A stretch of DNA of 15,926 nt from Paracamarosporium sp. OC-R06-R3 (Eukaryota; Ascomycota; Dothideomycetes; Pleosporales; Didymosphaeriaceae): assembly GCA_019828545.1 (NCBI GenBank), contig JACVRA010000493.1:1-15926 (forward strand). Direction: 5' to 3'. The position numbers were made by a program, and so were the translations under genes. Positions 1 to 8,890 of this stretch are shown here, in pieces. Positions within the stretch are counted from its first letter, which is position 1; the number at the start of each line of letters is the position of its first letter. The notes below the pieces were generated by a model. It was not told where the DNA came from, ran no database searches, and saw only the letters and a program-made list of their open reading frames with translations.

Positions 1-224
1 CGACGTGCATTGACTGCCAAGACACGGTAGTACCTCCTCATTCTTCCAGACAAAACTCATAAGTCTCATGGGGATGTGACCTCGTCGTTTACGTTCAGAA
101 CAGATATCCAGGCAGGTCTCTAAAGCTTCATTGTCGTTTGCGTTCTCTTCAAAAACATAAGGTTCGACCGGTTTCGAGTTTGGTCCTTTATCTATACCCA
201 CCAAGTTGGCGCACAGCGGAACTC

Positions 225-1889
225 ATGGCTGCAGCGAGTCGCACAGTATTTGGGAAATGGCTCGATAGGTGGTTCGCCTGGGCAAAAGGTCTTCCGGCAG
301 AGCGGAGCAATTATTCTGTCCAAGACCTCAAGGTTCCACTCGACTCTAAGACGAAGGTGACAGCGAAGCTCTACCTTCCGCTCGACCAGAAGCCCTATGG
401 TACTATCCTTATACGAACGCCGTATGGCATTAGTCTCCTTTCAAGTCTTCCTCTGGCACGAATGTGGGCCGCCCGAGGATACCAGGTTCTCTTCAGCAGT
501 TGCCGCGGCACCTCCGGATCGGATGGAGAGTTAGAGCCCGGCGTGAATGAAGCGGCAGACGGGGCAGCAGTCGTCACTTGGATGAGAGAGCAACAGTGGT
601 ACACCGGATCTTTCGCCACTCTGGGTGGATCGTACCTTGGATATACCCAGTGGGCTCTTCTCCGCGATCCACCACCCGACATGAGAGCCGCCATCATTCA
701 CACGGGACCACATGATTTCTATGATTTTGTATGGGGAACAGGCGCATTCGCATCCAACATCATTGCATGGGCGGACCTTACTTCTTTCATGGGTCGTGGC
801 AAAGGCTTTCTAAGTACGATCTTACACTTCAGGAGCCAGGTCAAACGTTTGACCCCTGTATACGATTCTGTGCCACTATCCGATGCTGTCAATAACCATT
901 TTGAAGGTAGTCCACCGGCTTGGCTACAAACCTTTATGACCAATACAAACCCCACGGATGGGGTATGGCAAGATGCTCGTCAAGCAGAAGCGCTTTTCAA
1001 GGCAAATATTCCGATCCTTCTCACTGCAGGTTGGGACGACCTACTTTTGCATCAAGTAATGGAGCAGTATTCCACACTTGCCGAACGTAATTGTACCGTC
1101 GCGCTTACAGTCGGCCCATGGACACACCTAGGCGCACAGCGCCAAAGCAAGCTTTCAGACACGCTCATATGGCTTGACAAACATCTTGCCGGCATGGACG
1201 ACGAGGAGACTAGGAGAACTTCTGTTCGCGTACATGTCACTGGTGCAAACGAATGGCGAGATCTTTCAAGATGGCCACCGCCCTCACAGCCGTACGAGAT
1301 TTTTCTACGGGCAGGAGGAAAGTTAGCTGCGGAGCCGCCAGTCCCAAGTGACTCTGAATCTACCACCATTACATTCGATCCTGCTGACCCGACACCCTCT
1401 GTCGGTCATCCTTTACTGTTCGACAATGGTCCAGGAAGAGCCGGTGGTGACAACATCCTCGCTACACGCAACGACGTTTTCACATTTACCACGGAGCCAC
1501 TAGAATCTGATGTGGAGGTCTGCGGCCAGGCTTCCTTCGAAGCTTACCACTCGACCTCCGTTCCGCATGCCGACCTTCTCGTCGTATTGAGTGAGGTCGA
1601 TGGCAAAGGACAGTCACGAAGCATCAGCGAGAAATACATGCGTCTTCCTCCTGAGCGCGAACCTGGAACTCTACATGTTGCGCTGACGGACTGTGCACAT
1701 CGCTTTCGCAAGGGGAATAGAATACGTCTGTTTGTCGCTGGTGGCTCGCATCCGCGAAATCTGCGTAACCTAGGCACTGGGGAGGATGTGGCTACTGGTG
1801 TTGGACTGCAAAAAGTACAGCATACGCTTCAACATGGTCACTCCACTGTGTCTAAGCTGGTCTTACCTGTGACTACCGCTGTGCAGTGA
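225..1889 (+). CDS. CocE/NonD-family alpha/beta-hydrolase (X-Pro dipeptidyl-peptidase S15-like)
   Basis: Intronless 554-residue protein with both domains of the CocE/NonD (peptidase S15-like) hydrolase family. The N-terminal alpha/beta-hydrolase part has SCRGTSGSDGE (about 92-102), matching the family's RGxGxSxG turn, and the nucleophile elbow GGSYLG with Ser136. The likely acid is Asp272 in GWDD and the likely base His301 in GPWTHLG. A C-terminal beta-sandwich (PepX_C-like) runs from about residue 350 to 550. Family members hydrolyse esters or amides (for example cocaine esterase, X-Pro dipeptidases, glutaryl-7-ACA acylase); the substrate here cannot be told. There is no signal peptide, so it is probably cytosolic. 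The frame stays open upstream to about position 138, but the first in-frame ATG is at 225 and matches the expected N-terminal length. Its -3 base is C, a weak context, so an unseen 5' exon is possible. It converges on the secreted-protein gene. Confidence 0.88.
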   Translation: MAAASRTVFGKWLDRWFAWAKGLPAERSNYSVQDLKVPLDSKTKVTAKLYLPLDQKPYGTILIRTPYGISLLSSLPLARMWAARGYQVLFSSCRGTSGSDGELEPGVNEAADGAAVVTWMREQQWYTGSFATLGGSYLGYTQWALLRDPPPDMRAAIIHTGPHDFYDFVWGTGAFASNIIAWADLTSFMGRGKGFLSTILHFRSQVKRLTPVYDSVPLSDAVNNHFEGSPPAWLQTFMTNTNPTDGVWQDARQAEALFKANIPILLTAGWDDLLLHQVMEQYSTLAERNCTVALTVGPWTHLGAQRQSKLSDTLIWLDKHLAGMDDEETRRTSVRVHVTGANEWRDLSRWPPPSQPYEIFLRAGGKLAAEPPVPSDSESTTITFDPADPTPSVGHPLLFDNGPGRAGGDNILATRNDVFTFTTEPLESDVEVCGQASFEAYHSTSVPHADLLVVLSEVDGKGQSRSISEKYMRLPPEREPGTLHVALTDCAHRFRKGNRIRLFVAGGSHPRNLRNLGTGEDVATGVGLQKVQHTLQHGHSTVSKLVLPVTTAVQ

Positions 1890-2281
1890 AGGTGGCATCG
1901 AAGCTCCTCATTTAGTTTTCCTTGAGAGACAGAAATTAGCTTTTCTCCACTTCATTGATTCTAGGATTCCGGGATTGTAAATAGGGTATTCCAGTACACT
2001 TCTCTTAGTCGATGATGAAGCGTGGTTTTCACTACCCTGATACGTAAGAAAGTGCACCAGCTCCGCTACAAAACCGTCAAAATGTTTGTCTCTTCCCCCG
2101 CGATTTTCTCATTTCACAATGAAATTCAACAAGTTCGTAACAAAGTTCAGAAAAACCACGAGACAATTCCGTTCGTATTCGCACATCACATATCATATAT
2201 ATCCATCCAACCATCCTTTAGAATACCAACATTAATCCTTTCCCTTACGTCTCCCTTTCCATCCACTTCATTCCATCTCAT
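1890..2281. other. Convergent intergenic region, probably two 3' UTRs
   Basis: About 390 bp between the tail-to-tail stop codons of the hydrolase (+) and the small secreted protein (-). It is AT-richer than the flanking coding DNA, with T/C-rich runs near 2210-2280. An open frame on the + strand (2022-2306) lacks any recognisable protein features and runs into the antisense of the next gene, so it is not called. I see no repeat or RNA gene here. Confidence 0.6.
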
Positions 2282-2835
2282 CTACCCACTAAAATCCACA
2301 CTCTGACTCGCCTGCCCCGCATTCTTCTTATCCGTCGCAATGTTATTATCCAGCTTCTTCTGCTCCTCGGCAATCTTATCGGTATTATCCTTCCCGCCCT
2401 GTGCCTGCGCAATCTGCAAGTCCAGCACCTCAAGCTGCAGCTTCAGCACCTTGTTCTTGATCTTGCCGTTCTGCAGCGCGGTCGCCTCGTCTCCTGAGGC
2501 TGCGTCGATGGCAGGGTTGAACGCATCTGTTTCTGCGCTTTCGGCGGTTTCGCGCGCGTCTGAGATGATTTGCGCGTCGGCGGGGTCTACGTTGGCGAGG
2601 TCTGAGGTGTCGATCTGGAGGGGTTAGGGTTAATGGTAGGGATATTGGTGTGGATTGTACGTACGGGGAACTTTTTGAGCACTTCAGCTTGCGCGTCTCC
2701 AGCGACGCCGTCGGAGATCTGGAAGTCGGCGTAGGATTGTGCGGTGAGGACGCCGCGCTTCTTGAGTGCGGTGGGAGCGGAGAGGGCACCTGTGGCAAGG
2801 AGGCCAGAGAGGATGACGGAGGCGGAGAAACGCAT
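2282..2835 (-). CDS. Small secreted cysteine-free helical protein, Kex2-processed
   Basis: Two exons, 2835-2665 and 2614-2282, give 167 residues. The 50-nt intron (2664-2615) starts GTACGT, ends CCTCCAG, and has a CTAAC branch site just before the acceptor; the phase is 0. Residues 1-20 are a clear signal peptide ending ALSA, followed by a short propeptide and a KKR site (25-27) for Kex2-type cleavage. The mature part has no cysteine. It is acidic and helical, with an amphipathic stretch around KIKNKVLKLQLEVLDLQ (108-124). I recall similar small secreted proteins as common and conserved in filamentous ascomycetes, but I know of no proven function. It is not a typical cysteine-rich effector; a wall- or surface-associated structural role is only a guess. 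The ATG has A at -3, and no ATG lies in the more than 200 nt upstream of it, which fixes the start. Confidence 0.85.
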
Positions 2836-2900
2836 GGTGATTGACTGTTTTTGATTTGAAAGATTGGAAGGACTGTTGTGAATCGCCTGGGGTGATGGGG

Positions 2901-2906
2901 TATATA
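2901..2906 (-). promoter_or_regulatory. TATA box candidate (proximal) of the secreted-protein gene
   Basis: TATATA lies about 65-70 bp upstream of the ATG at 2835. The leader downstream of it is ATG-free and rich in C, T and A (for example CAACAGTCCTTCCAATC), as in highly expressed fungal genes. A second candidate lies at 3053-3058. Confidence 0.45.
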
Positions 2907-3052
2907 ACTTAAGCGTTAAGAATTGAATCGAAAGATATGTATAGAGAAGTACAAGCAACGAATGACAGCCCAGCTGTAGAAACCAAAGTCGAATAGTAGA
3001 AGAAGTGGATGGTGATAGAATGAATGCTATACCTCGTGTTGTCCAGGCATCT

Positions 3053-3058
3053 TATATA
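3053..3058 (-). promoter_or_regulatory. TATA box candidate (distal), reading TATATAAG on the minus strand
   Basis: On the minus strand this reads GGTATATAAG, a closer match to consensus than the proximal site. A transcript starting here would have a leader of roughly 190 nt without any ATG before 2835, so either site could serve the secreted-protein gene. Confidence 0.4.
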
Positions 3059-3638
3059 CCCGTCTGCATGCGCACGACATGCGGCTCGCCTGCCGCCATG
3101 CCTCAGGCCCCGTGCATCTCTTGACCAAAGCTTGACACCGTCACTTTCCCTTGGCGTCCGTAGTGAGTCTCACACTCCATTCGACAGCATGCTGTCCAAA
3201 CTGCAAACTGCCCCTGCTGCGGCATATGGTGTTTGAGCTTGGCGCGAAGTCAAGCTTCTTGCCCCCACGCAGGGATCTAAGCGAGCACTCTCGAACCGTT
3301 CCCACCGCCTCCTCCACTTAGCAATGGTGGTTTGCAGCGATGAGCGGGCGCTAGCAGCGAAGTGGAACGTACCTGAGGCTAGGATGGCAGGTGTGCCCTG
3401 GAGTGAAGGCGCCAAGGTGTAAAGCAGATTGGTCCTGAGGTGTTTATGCTTAAGCCTAGCGTGCTGTTCGAGCTGCAAGAGAGGTGGAATTTGGTTCGAG
3501 TGAGATTGAAGGGGACGGGGAATTGGATCTGCTCGTGAGTTGTGACGGCACGTGTGCGATCGACGAGTTTTCGTCTCGCTGTTTGCGAGTAGAGAGGAGA
3601 GTTTGAATATCGCGTCATCCCAGCGCGTGGCGTCTTGC

Positions 3639-5319
3639 TTAGGCCAATCCGGCTGCTACCTTCATCTGCTCACAATCCACAAACTTGTCTCGAACCTTTC
3701 CAAGCTCCACACCCCTCGCCCGCTCCGCTTCATCAATCCTCTCCCAAGCCTCCCAGTCAACTGGAGTGACACCCTGTGCCAAAACCTTTTCTTTCACGCC
3801 GTCCCAACCTAGACCCGTGCTCTTATTCTCGCCTTTCTCAGAATTCAAGAACGGAACATCGGACTTCCAGTCGTGGACGATGATATCGCCGGTCGTGAAT
3901 GCATCCATCATTGTACTTACAATCACACCAGTTGGCCCTCGCTTGACCCACCCGACAGCGTACAAGCCAGGAAGGTGACCAGCAGATAGATCCCCGGGGC
4001 CTTTCAGAGGTGACATAACTCGACCATAGGCGTCATTCGGTATGATACCGAGCTTTTCGTCGAACAAGACACCCAGCTCAGATAGGCCTGGTAGTGCTGT
4101 AGACTTGTATCCGACTGATCTGAACACCATCGATGCTTCTGATTGAATTACTTCATCGGTGAGACGTACTTTGGCGTCCTTTGACAGAGGATCAGCGTTA
4201 GGGGCGAACTCAGTCTTAAGGAAATCTACGGAAGTGACATGGTTCCCATCTTTCGTATGGAGAGCATGGGGCGACTTCATAAAAGACAGTTCCCATAGTT
4301 TCTTGCTATCACGTTCATCGCACTGTGAACCTTTCACAAGGACGTCTGCGACGCGCATCTGCACGCGGGGCAGAGTTTTCAGGTTATCCGGGTAGAACGA
4401 TTGAGCATTGCTCTTGAATCCGACTTCTGGGATGTGCATGAGCTCACGAGCTTCCTTAACCGTGAACGAAGCCTGTGTTTTATCAGTCATGCAGGTCCTT
4501 GTAAGACTTCGGGGCACTTACCTGCAGAGGTCCGCGTCTCCCAACGACTTCAATCCGCTTTATCTTGCTCTTAGACAACGCTGCAACGGCATGCTCGGCG
4601 ATGTCAGTCTTTCGCAGCTCAGATAGAGGGCTAACGAGTATGCGCGCAACGTCCAGAGCTACATTGCCTTGCCCGACGACGACAGCTCGTTCGCCTTTGT
4701 CCAGCTCAGGCTCCAGGTGGGAGAACTGAGGATGCCCGTTGTACCATCCCACGAACTCTCTTGCAGAGTAGACACCTGCCAGGTCTTCTCCTGGTATGCC
4801 CAGCTTCCTATCCTCGGACGCTCCATAGGCGAACAATATAGCATCGTAATGAGGCTTCATATCTGCCAGCGCAAGCGTGGTTCCAACCTCGACATTGCCT
4901 ATGTAGTTGAAGCGGCTGCTCGAAGCGACCTCTTCGAAGGTATCTTGACAGTTCTTGACCTCGGGATGGTCAGGCGCGACGCCGAAGCGGACAAGACCGT
5001 AGGGGACGGGCAGCTTCTCGTACATGTCCACCACAGCATCTTGCACTTGCTTCATCAGACGATGCGCAGTATAAAAGCCGGCGGGGCCGGAGCCGATGAT
5101 GGCGAGCCGCAATGGCTTCTTGGTGGTCGTACTGTATGCATTGCGCGAGGTGTGCTGTATGCGGGAGACATGATTCAAGGTACGGCGCGGCGGGTCGGAG
5201 CTCTGTATCGGTCTATAGGATGCATAGGTGCGTGTTGTCTTCGGAGCAACATGCTGCAGCCTGCGGATACAGCTAGCGCAGATGTACGGCGCACGCCGGG
5301 CGTGGTGAAAGGCTTGCAT
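3639..5319 (-). CDS. ARH1: Mitochondrial NADPH:adrenodoxin (ferredoxin) oxidoreductase
   Basis: Two exons, 5319-4522 and 4472-3639, give 543 residues. The 49-nt intron (4521-4473) starts GTAAGT and ends AACACAG, phase 0, and falls inside the conserved stretch GRRGPLQ/ASFTVKE. The enzyme passes electrons from NADPH through FAD to mitochondrial ferredoxin (Yah1 type) for Fe-S cluster, haem A and ubiquinone synthesis in the matrix. Residues 1 to about 65 are rich in Arg, Ser and Thr with almost no acids, fitting a matrix presequence. The FAD site is GSGPAG (76-81), followed by PVPYGLVRFGVAPDHPEVK. The NADP site is VVVGQGNVALDVAR (213-226) with GRRGPLQ (260-266), and the C-terminal FAD motif is GWVKRGPTGVI (440-450). 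Length and motif order match the family, and all key segments are present. The ATG has AAC before it (A at -3). It is divergent from the four-helix membrane protein gene. Confidence 0.95.
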
Positions 5320-5912
5320 GTTGTTTAGCGTTGGTCATATAGAGATTTGTTCCTCGAAGCTTTGTCGCTGACTAAGACAACCCGTTTCCCAAGTCCCATC
5401 GACGAGACTCGGGCTGCTCCCATCACATGGTATCTTCTTTCTTATACATTGCACCACGGGCACACGCATGGCCGAGAAGCCACTCTGGATTTGTCACATT
5501 GCGGTCGAGTCCAGCGAGTGTTAGCAAGAAGTGGCAGATCCGCGCACCAAGCCCGCATTCCGGCCACACGGCAGGACCATCCCCAGACCATCCCCAAACC
5601 ATCCACCCCCAATACAACCATGCCCAAAAGAACCGAGAACATGCTCCACCAGGTGCCGCCCTATGCACGATGCACGGCCTGTGTCGAACCATCACGTCAT
5701 GAACGGTTTGGTGCATGTTGGCGCGCGCGAATCAATATCGATTGTTGCTATAGGCAACCAGTATTTACATACCTCCCCATTGATCATCCCGCCCCCTGCA
5801 CCGCATCGTTCACCAGCATTCCTTTGCTAAGCTAGGTGGCCCCTCCCGCTCATTCCTCGCTGCTGTGCACTCGAAGAAGGCGCGCACTCCTTTGCCTTCT
5901 TGCGTCGTCGCA
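5320..5912. promoter_or_regulatory. Divergent intergenic promoter region, ARH1 / membrane-protein gene
   Basis: This 593-bp stretch separates two head-to-head start codons, so it must contain both promoters. It has no clear TATA box, fitting housekeeping-type promoters. It holds a three-copy 11-bp repeat (5576-5608). Open frames on both strands across it are GC-rich shadows without protein features. Confidence 0.55.
5576..5608. repeat. Three tandem copies of an 11-bp unit (ACCATCCCCAR)
   Basis: Read directly: ACCATCCCCAG (5576-5586), ACCATCCCCAA (5587-5597) and ACCATCCACCC (5598-5608). The first two differ at one base and the third is more diverged. The repeat sits in the promoter region between ARH1 and the membrane-protein gene. 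Confidence 0.8.
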
Positions 5913-7997
5913 ATGGCCCCGTGGCAACCATATATGTATGATGCGCCTTCAGAGCGCGACTCGTTCAATCCCAAGGCCGTTACTATCGCGAGTCGCCTGC
6001 CTCCGCCGTCGCCCAAGAAGAAGCCCGATGGCCCGCTCATCAACTTCAACAAGCACCCCGACAGCTATGTGGTGCTTCCTTACGGCAGGACCGATGCGAA
6101 ACCTATGAACCCCAAGGTCAAGGTCGTCATCAAGGTTGTCAGATGGATCCAATTCGGCTTGCGCATATGCAATCTTCTCGGCGCAATTGGGGTGCTACTC
6201 TGCGGCATCTTCATCAAGGGAGCGCAGGAAACCGAAGGCTACATCGTGAGAATACCAGTATGCATGCATTCTACTCCCTGTGAAATACGAAGCTAACAGT
6301 CCCAGCCCGGCGTGGACATAGTTGTGGCACTTTATGCCATCTATCACCTCTTGCGTAATGCAAGGTCGCGACCACCGGCGAGCTCCGCGAGCTACCACTT
6401 CTTCGCCTTGGTTACTGACGCTGGCTTCATACCGTTCTATGTCTTCACCGCATTGCTGTCGAAGCGAAACTTAGACGCGCCAGGAGGGACGGAAGGACGC
6501 TGGCGAACCTTCTTCCCCACTGATGAAGAAACGGAAAGAGTTCTGCTTACCATTTGGCTCACGGCAACGACAGTGGCAGGTCTGCACATCGCGTCCTTTG
6601 TCTTGGATCTCTACCTTGTCTACGTCTTCCGCAAGATCGCGCGTCTCCCTCCGGACATGAATCCGTTGGAGGAGAACTTGACTTCTCGTCGCAAGACCAA
6701 ACACAAGCATAAGAACTCTTCCATTTCGGCGATCACCCCCTTGACGCAAGAAGACAAGCGTTTCAGCGCTCAGACGGTAACCACCATGAATACCGACCAC
6801 AGGAGCTCCCAGGCTGCGCCTCTGATCACGGAGAAAGAGATACCTAGCCCAGATGGCAAAGCGTTGTCTTTCATGCACACGCGCACAGATTCGGAAACGA
6901 CATACTCACCGCATACACCCAACTCAGCCAGGCAGTCGCGCGAGAAGTTCGCCATGTATGCGCAAGTCAACTCTACTCGACAATCACGTGCAGACATCAA
7001 CCACAGGGATGACCTTCTCCGCAGAGATGATGATAACCAAGAGAGCCTAGCTGAGCGGAAGGCATATCTTGCCCAGCAGGCCATCAAGAGAAATTCTCGC
7101 CCGAGCTCTTTCATCACTTCGTCTTCCAAGCAGGATTTCTACACCCCTCCGTCGACAGCCAAGCAACAGGAAGCATCAGGAGATATTTCCTTACAGAATA
7201 CCCGCGACGAACTACAATCTGACAACTGGTTCGTTCATGACGAGGCAGATCAAGATGAGAAAGAGCAATATCCCGAGCCCAAACAATCCTTGTTCAAGCC
7301 CAAAAACCACGGCTATGGAGTAATAACACCATACGACGTGTCCGATGACGAGGACTATCAATCGTACATGGTGCCCCAGCCGCTGCGCATGAACCCACCT
7401 ACGCCGCCGCCAGCGAAGACGTTCCAGGAAGCCGCACCAAAGAGCACACCCCCTCCGTCTCCCCTCAAGAGGACCCAGACGGTGACCTCGATCTCGACAG
7501 ATGCGACCTTCAACCGCTCAAACACGGTGAAATCGTCAAAGTCGAGGTATTACGGTGATCTAAAGACAGCCACGCAGGGCATTCGAGGGAACTCACCAGC
7601 CAACTCGCCAAAATCATCGCCAACGAAGAGCACTCACGGGCCAAATGTCCTGCCCAGTTCTGCGAAACAGTACACAAGCAACTCCCCAAGTGCACCCAAG
7701 ATCGACAATGTACCGTTCAGCTTGGACAAGAAGTCGTTTGCGAGCTTGAGGAAGAAGGGCGAGGCCAATTACACGCCGGTCAAGGGTCAATCGCCTCGCG
7801 TGGTGAGCAGGTCTGGAGTGGACTATATGAACCCTTACGAGGCCGACTTCTCGGACCTGGGAACACCGGGACGACGACGCGACGTGTCTGGGAAGATTGC
7901 TGAAGAAGGTCGTGGCGGAGTCGCAGACCTGGCTGCTCGCTGGGGCGGCATGAAGGACCATGGGCTGACGTACCGAAAAGTAAGCGGTGTCGCCTGA
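5913..7997 (+). CDS. Four-helix membrane protein with long disordered tail, unknown function
   Basis: Two exons, 5913-6245 and 6306-7997, give 674 residues. The 60-nt intron (6246-6305) starts GTGAGA, has a GCTAAC branch site and ends CCCAG; phase 0. Hydrophobic segments lie at about 79-102, 113-127 (short), 141-163 and 190-219, so the fold is a four-helix membrane bundle with MARVEL-like topology. This is topology only; I see no family signature. The last helix is followed by PPDMNPLEENLTSRR and a very basic patch (KTKHKHK). Then come about 430 residues rich in Ser, Pro, Gln and charged residues, with many SP/TP sites, so probably a disordered, phosphorylated cytosolic tail. The extreme C-terminus (WGGMKDHGLTYRKVSGVA) looks ordered again. 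The ATG is the first in frame after the leader and has G at -3 and +4. I do not recognise a named homologue; similar uncharacterised fungal proteins are likely. Confidence 0.85.
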
Positions 7998-8890
7998 GCA
8001 CATACATGTACCGGTAAGCACGGCGTTGGAGTTTAGCGTTTTGAGCGGGCGTTCATGGAGCAGTGAGGATTCCCGAGGCGTACGATTGGGACGTCGTTTG
8101 AAGCACACGTGTGTATGGCTATGTTATCTTCACGAATCGATCTTGTGTCCGGTGCTCAAAGTTGGCCAACAACCGAGGAACGTGACGTGTTGCTCCTTCC
8201 GCGTTTGTGTGATACCAGAAACCAGCGTAAACCAACGCAGGCAGCCGCGACCGGCCTTAATTACGAAGCATTCTCCCAAGCAGCGCATATGAGCAAGCCT
8301 TTTTGCTGCATTGTTCGTTTCTTTTTGATTTGCAATCGCATTGCGGCTCTTTCTAGGGCTGTCGCCACCTTCTTTACCTGGCGCGCCATTTTGACGCGCA
8401 AGTGGGTTCCTCGTGATCACGCTTCTATCCCGCATCCTACCATCGGCCCGCCAGGTCGCCCCGGCTCCCTTCTTCGTTACCTGCCCTCCACGACGCGACA
8501 TTGGACTGCCCGAAGACATTGCGCGTATCGGGCTTGTTTGTCTTTCGATTTCCGGCTTGTTAGACAGTCATCATCTACTGCCGCTCGCGTCATTTACGCG
8601 ACGGGTGCCCACGGTCCAACGACGCAACACGTCTCCAACTGGCCGGCGAACGTCGTTAGCCCGCACTCACCAAGCTGCTTATTCCTACAACAGCATCCAT
8701 CCATTCCTACATTACTAGCACTGTACCTGATTTTTGCGCATACATTGGACCACAGCCGTCTTGATGGTGGACGGCGGGGCCCTTTACCCCGCTACTTTAG
8801 GTAGAATGCGTAAGTTCGCGTCTCCCGATCGCTGATGATACCCCATGGAGAGACTCACGGCGTGTAGCTTTAGAAGACCTCAACACCGCC
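7998..8890. other. Intergenic region upstream of the Whi5/Nrm1-like gene
   Basis: About 890 bp between two + strand genes. The left part should be the 3' UTR of the membrane-protein gene. The right part is the promoter of the Whi5-like gene, with CGCG cores at 8380-8601 and a possible small intron at 8810-8867. A 230-codon open frame on the + strand (8109-8804) lacks an ATG at its start and has no recognisable domain, so I do not call it. Confidence 0.5.
8380..8601. promoter_or_regulatory. Cluster of CGCG-core (MCB/MBF-like) sites
   Basis: GGCGCGCC (8380-8387), TGACGCG (8392-8398), ACGCGA (8493-8498), CGCGTCA (8586-8592) and ACGCGA (8596-8601) lie 290-510 bp upstream of the Whi5/Nrm1-like start. 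MBF in yeasts binds ACGCGT-type sites with a CGCG core, and NRM1 is itself an MBF target in yeast, so autoregulation would make sense. None is a perfect ACGCGT, and the region is GC-rich, so chance remains possible. Confidence 0.3.

Larger units (their letters stand above)
2836..3638. other. Intergenic region between secreted-protein promoter and ARH1 3' end
   Basis: About 800 bp. The left 220 bp is the probable promoter and leader of the minus-strand secreted-protein gene. The rest (3060-3638) holds only short overlapping open frames on both strands with no recognisable domain and no convincing splice structure. The right end should include the ARH1 3' UTR. Confidence 0.5.

Noticed and set aside
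138..224. Upstream extension of the hydrolase frame
   Set aside because: The frame is open, but no ATG occurs in it before 225; only TTG near 138 would begin it, which is not a credible fungal start.
4669..5328. 219-codon + strand frame antisense to ARH1 exon 1
   Set aside because: Shadow of the strongly supported ARH1 coding sequence; no independent protein features.
5347..5835. Overlapping open frames on both strands in the ARH1 / membrane-protein intergenic region
   Set aside because: His/Pro-rich frames produced by GC-rich and repeat sequence; they occupy the only space available for two promoters.
8109..8804. Open frame of about 230 codons on the + strand
   Set aside because: It has no ATG at its start, no recognisable domain and low-complexity arginine-rich content, and it overlaps the promoter of the Whi5-like gene.
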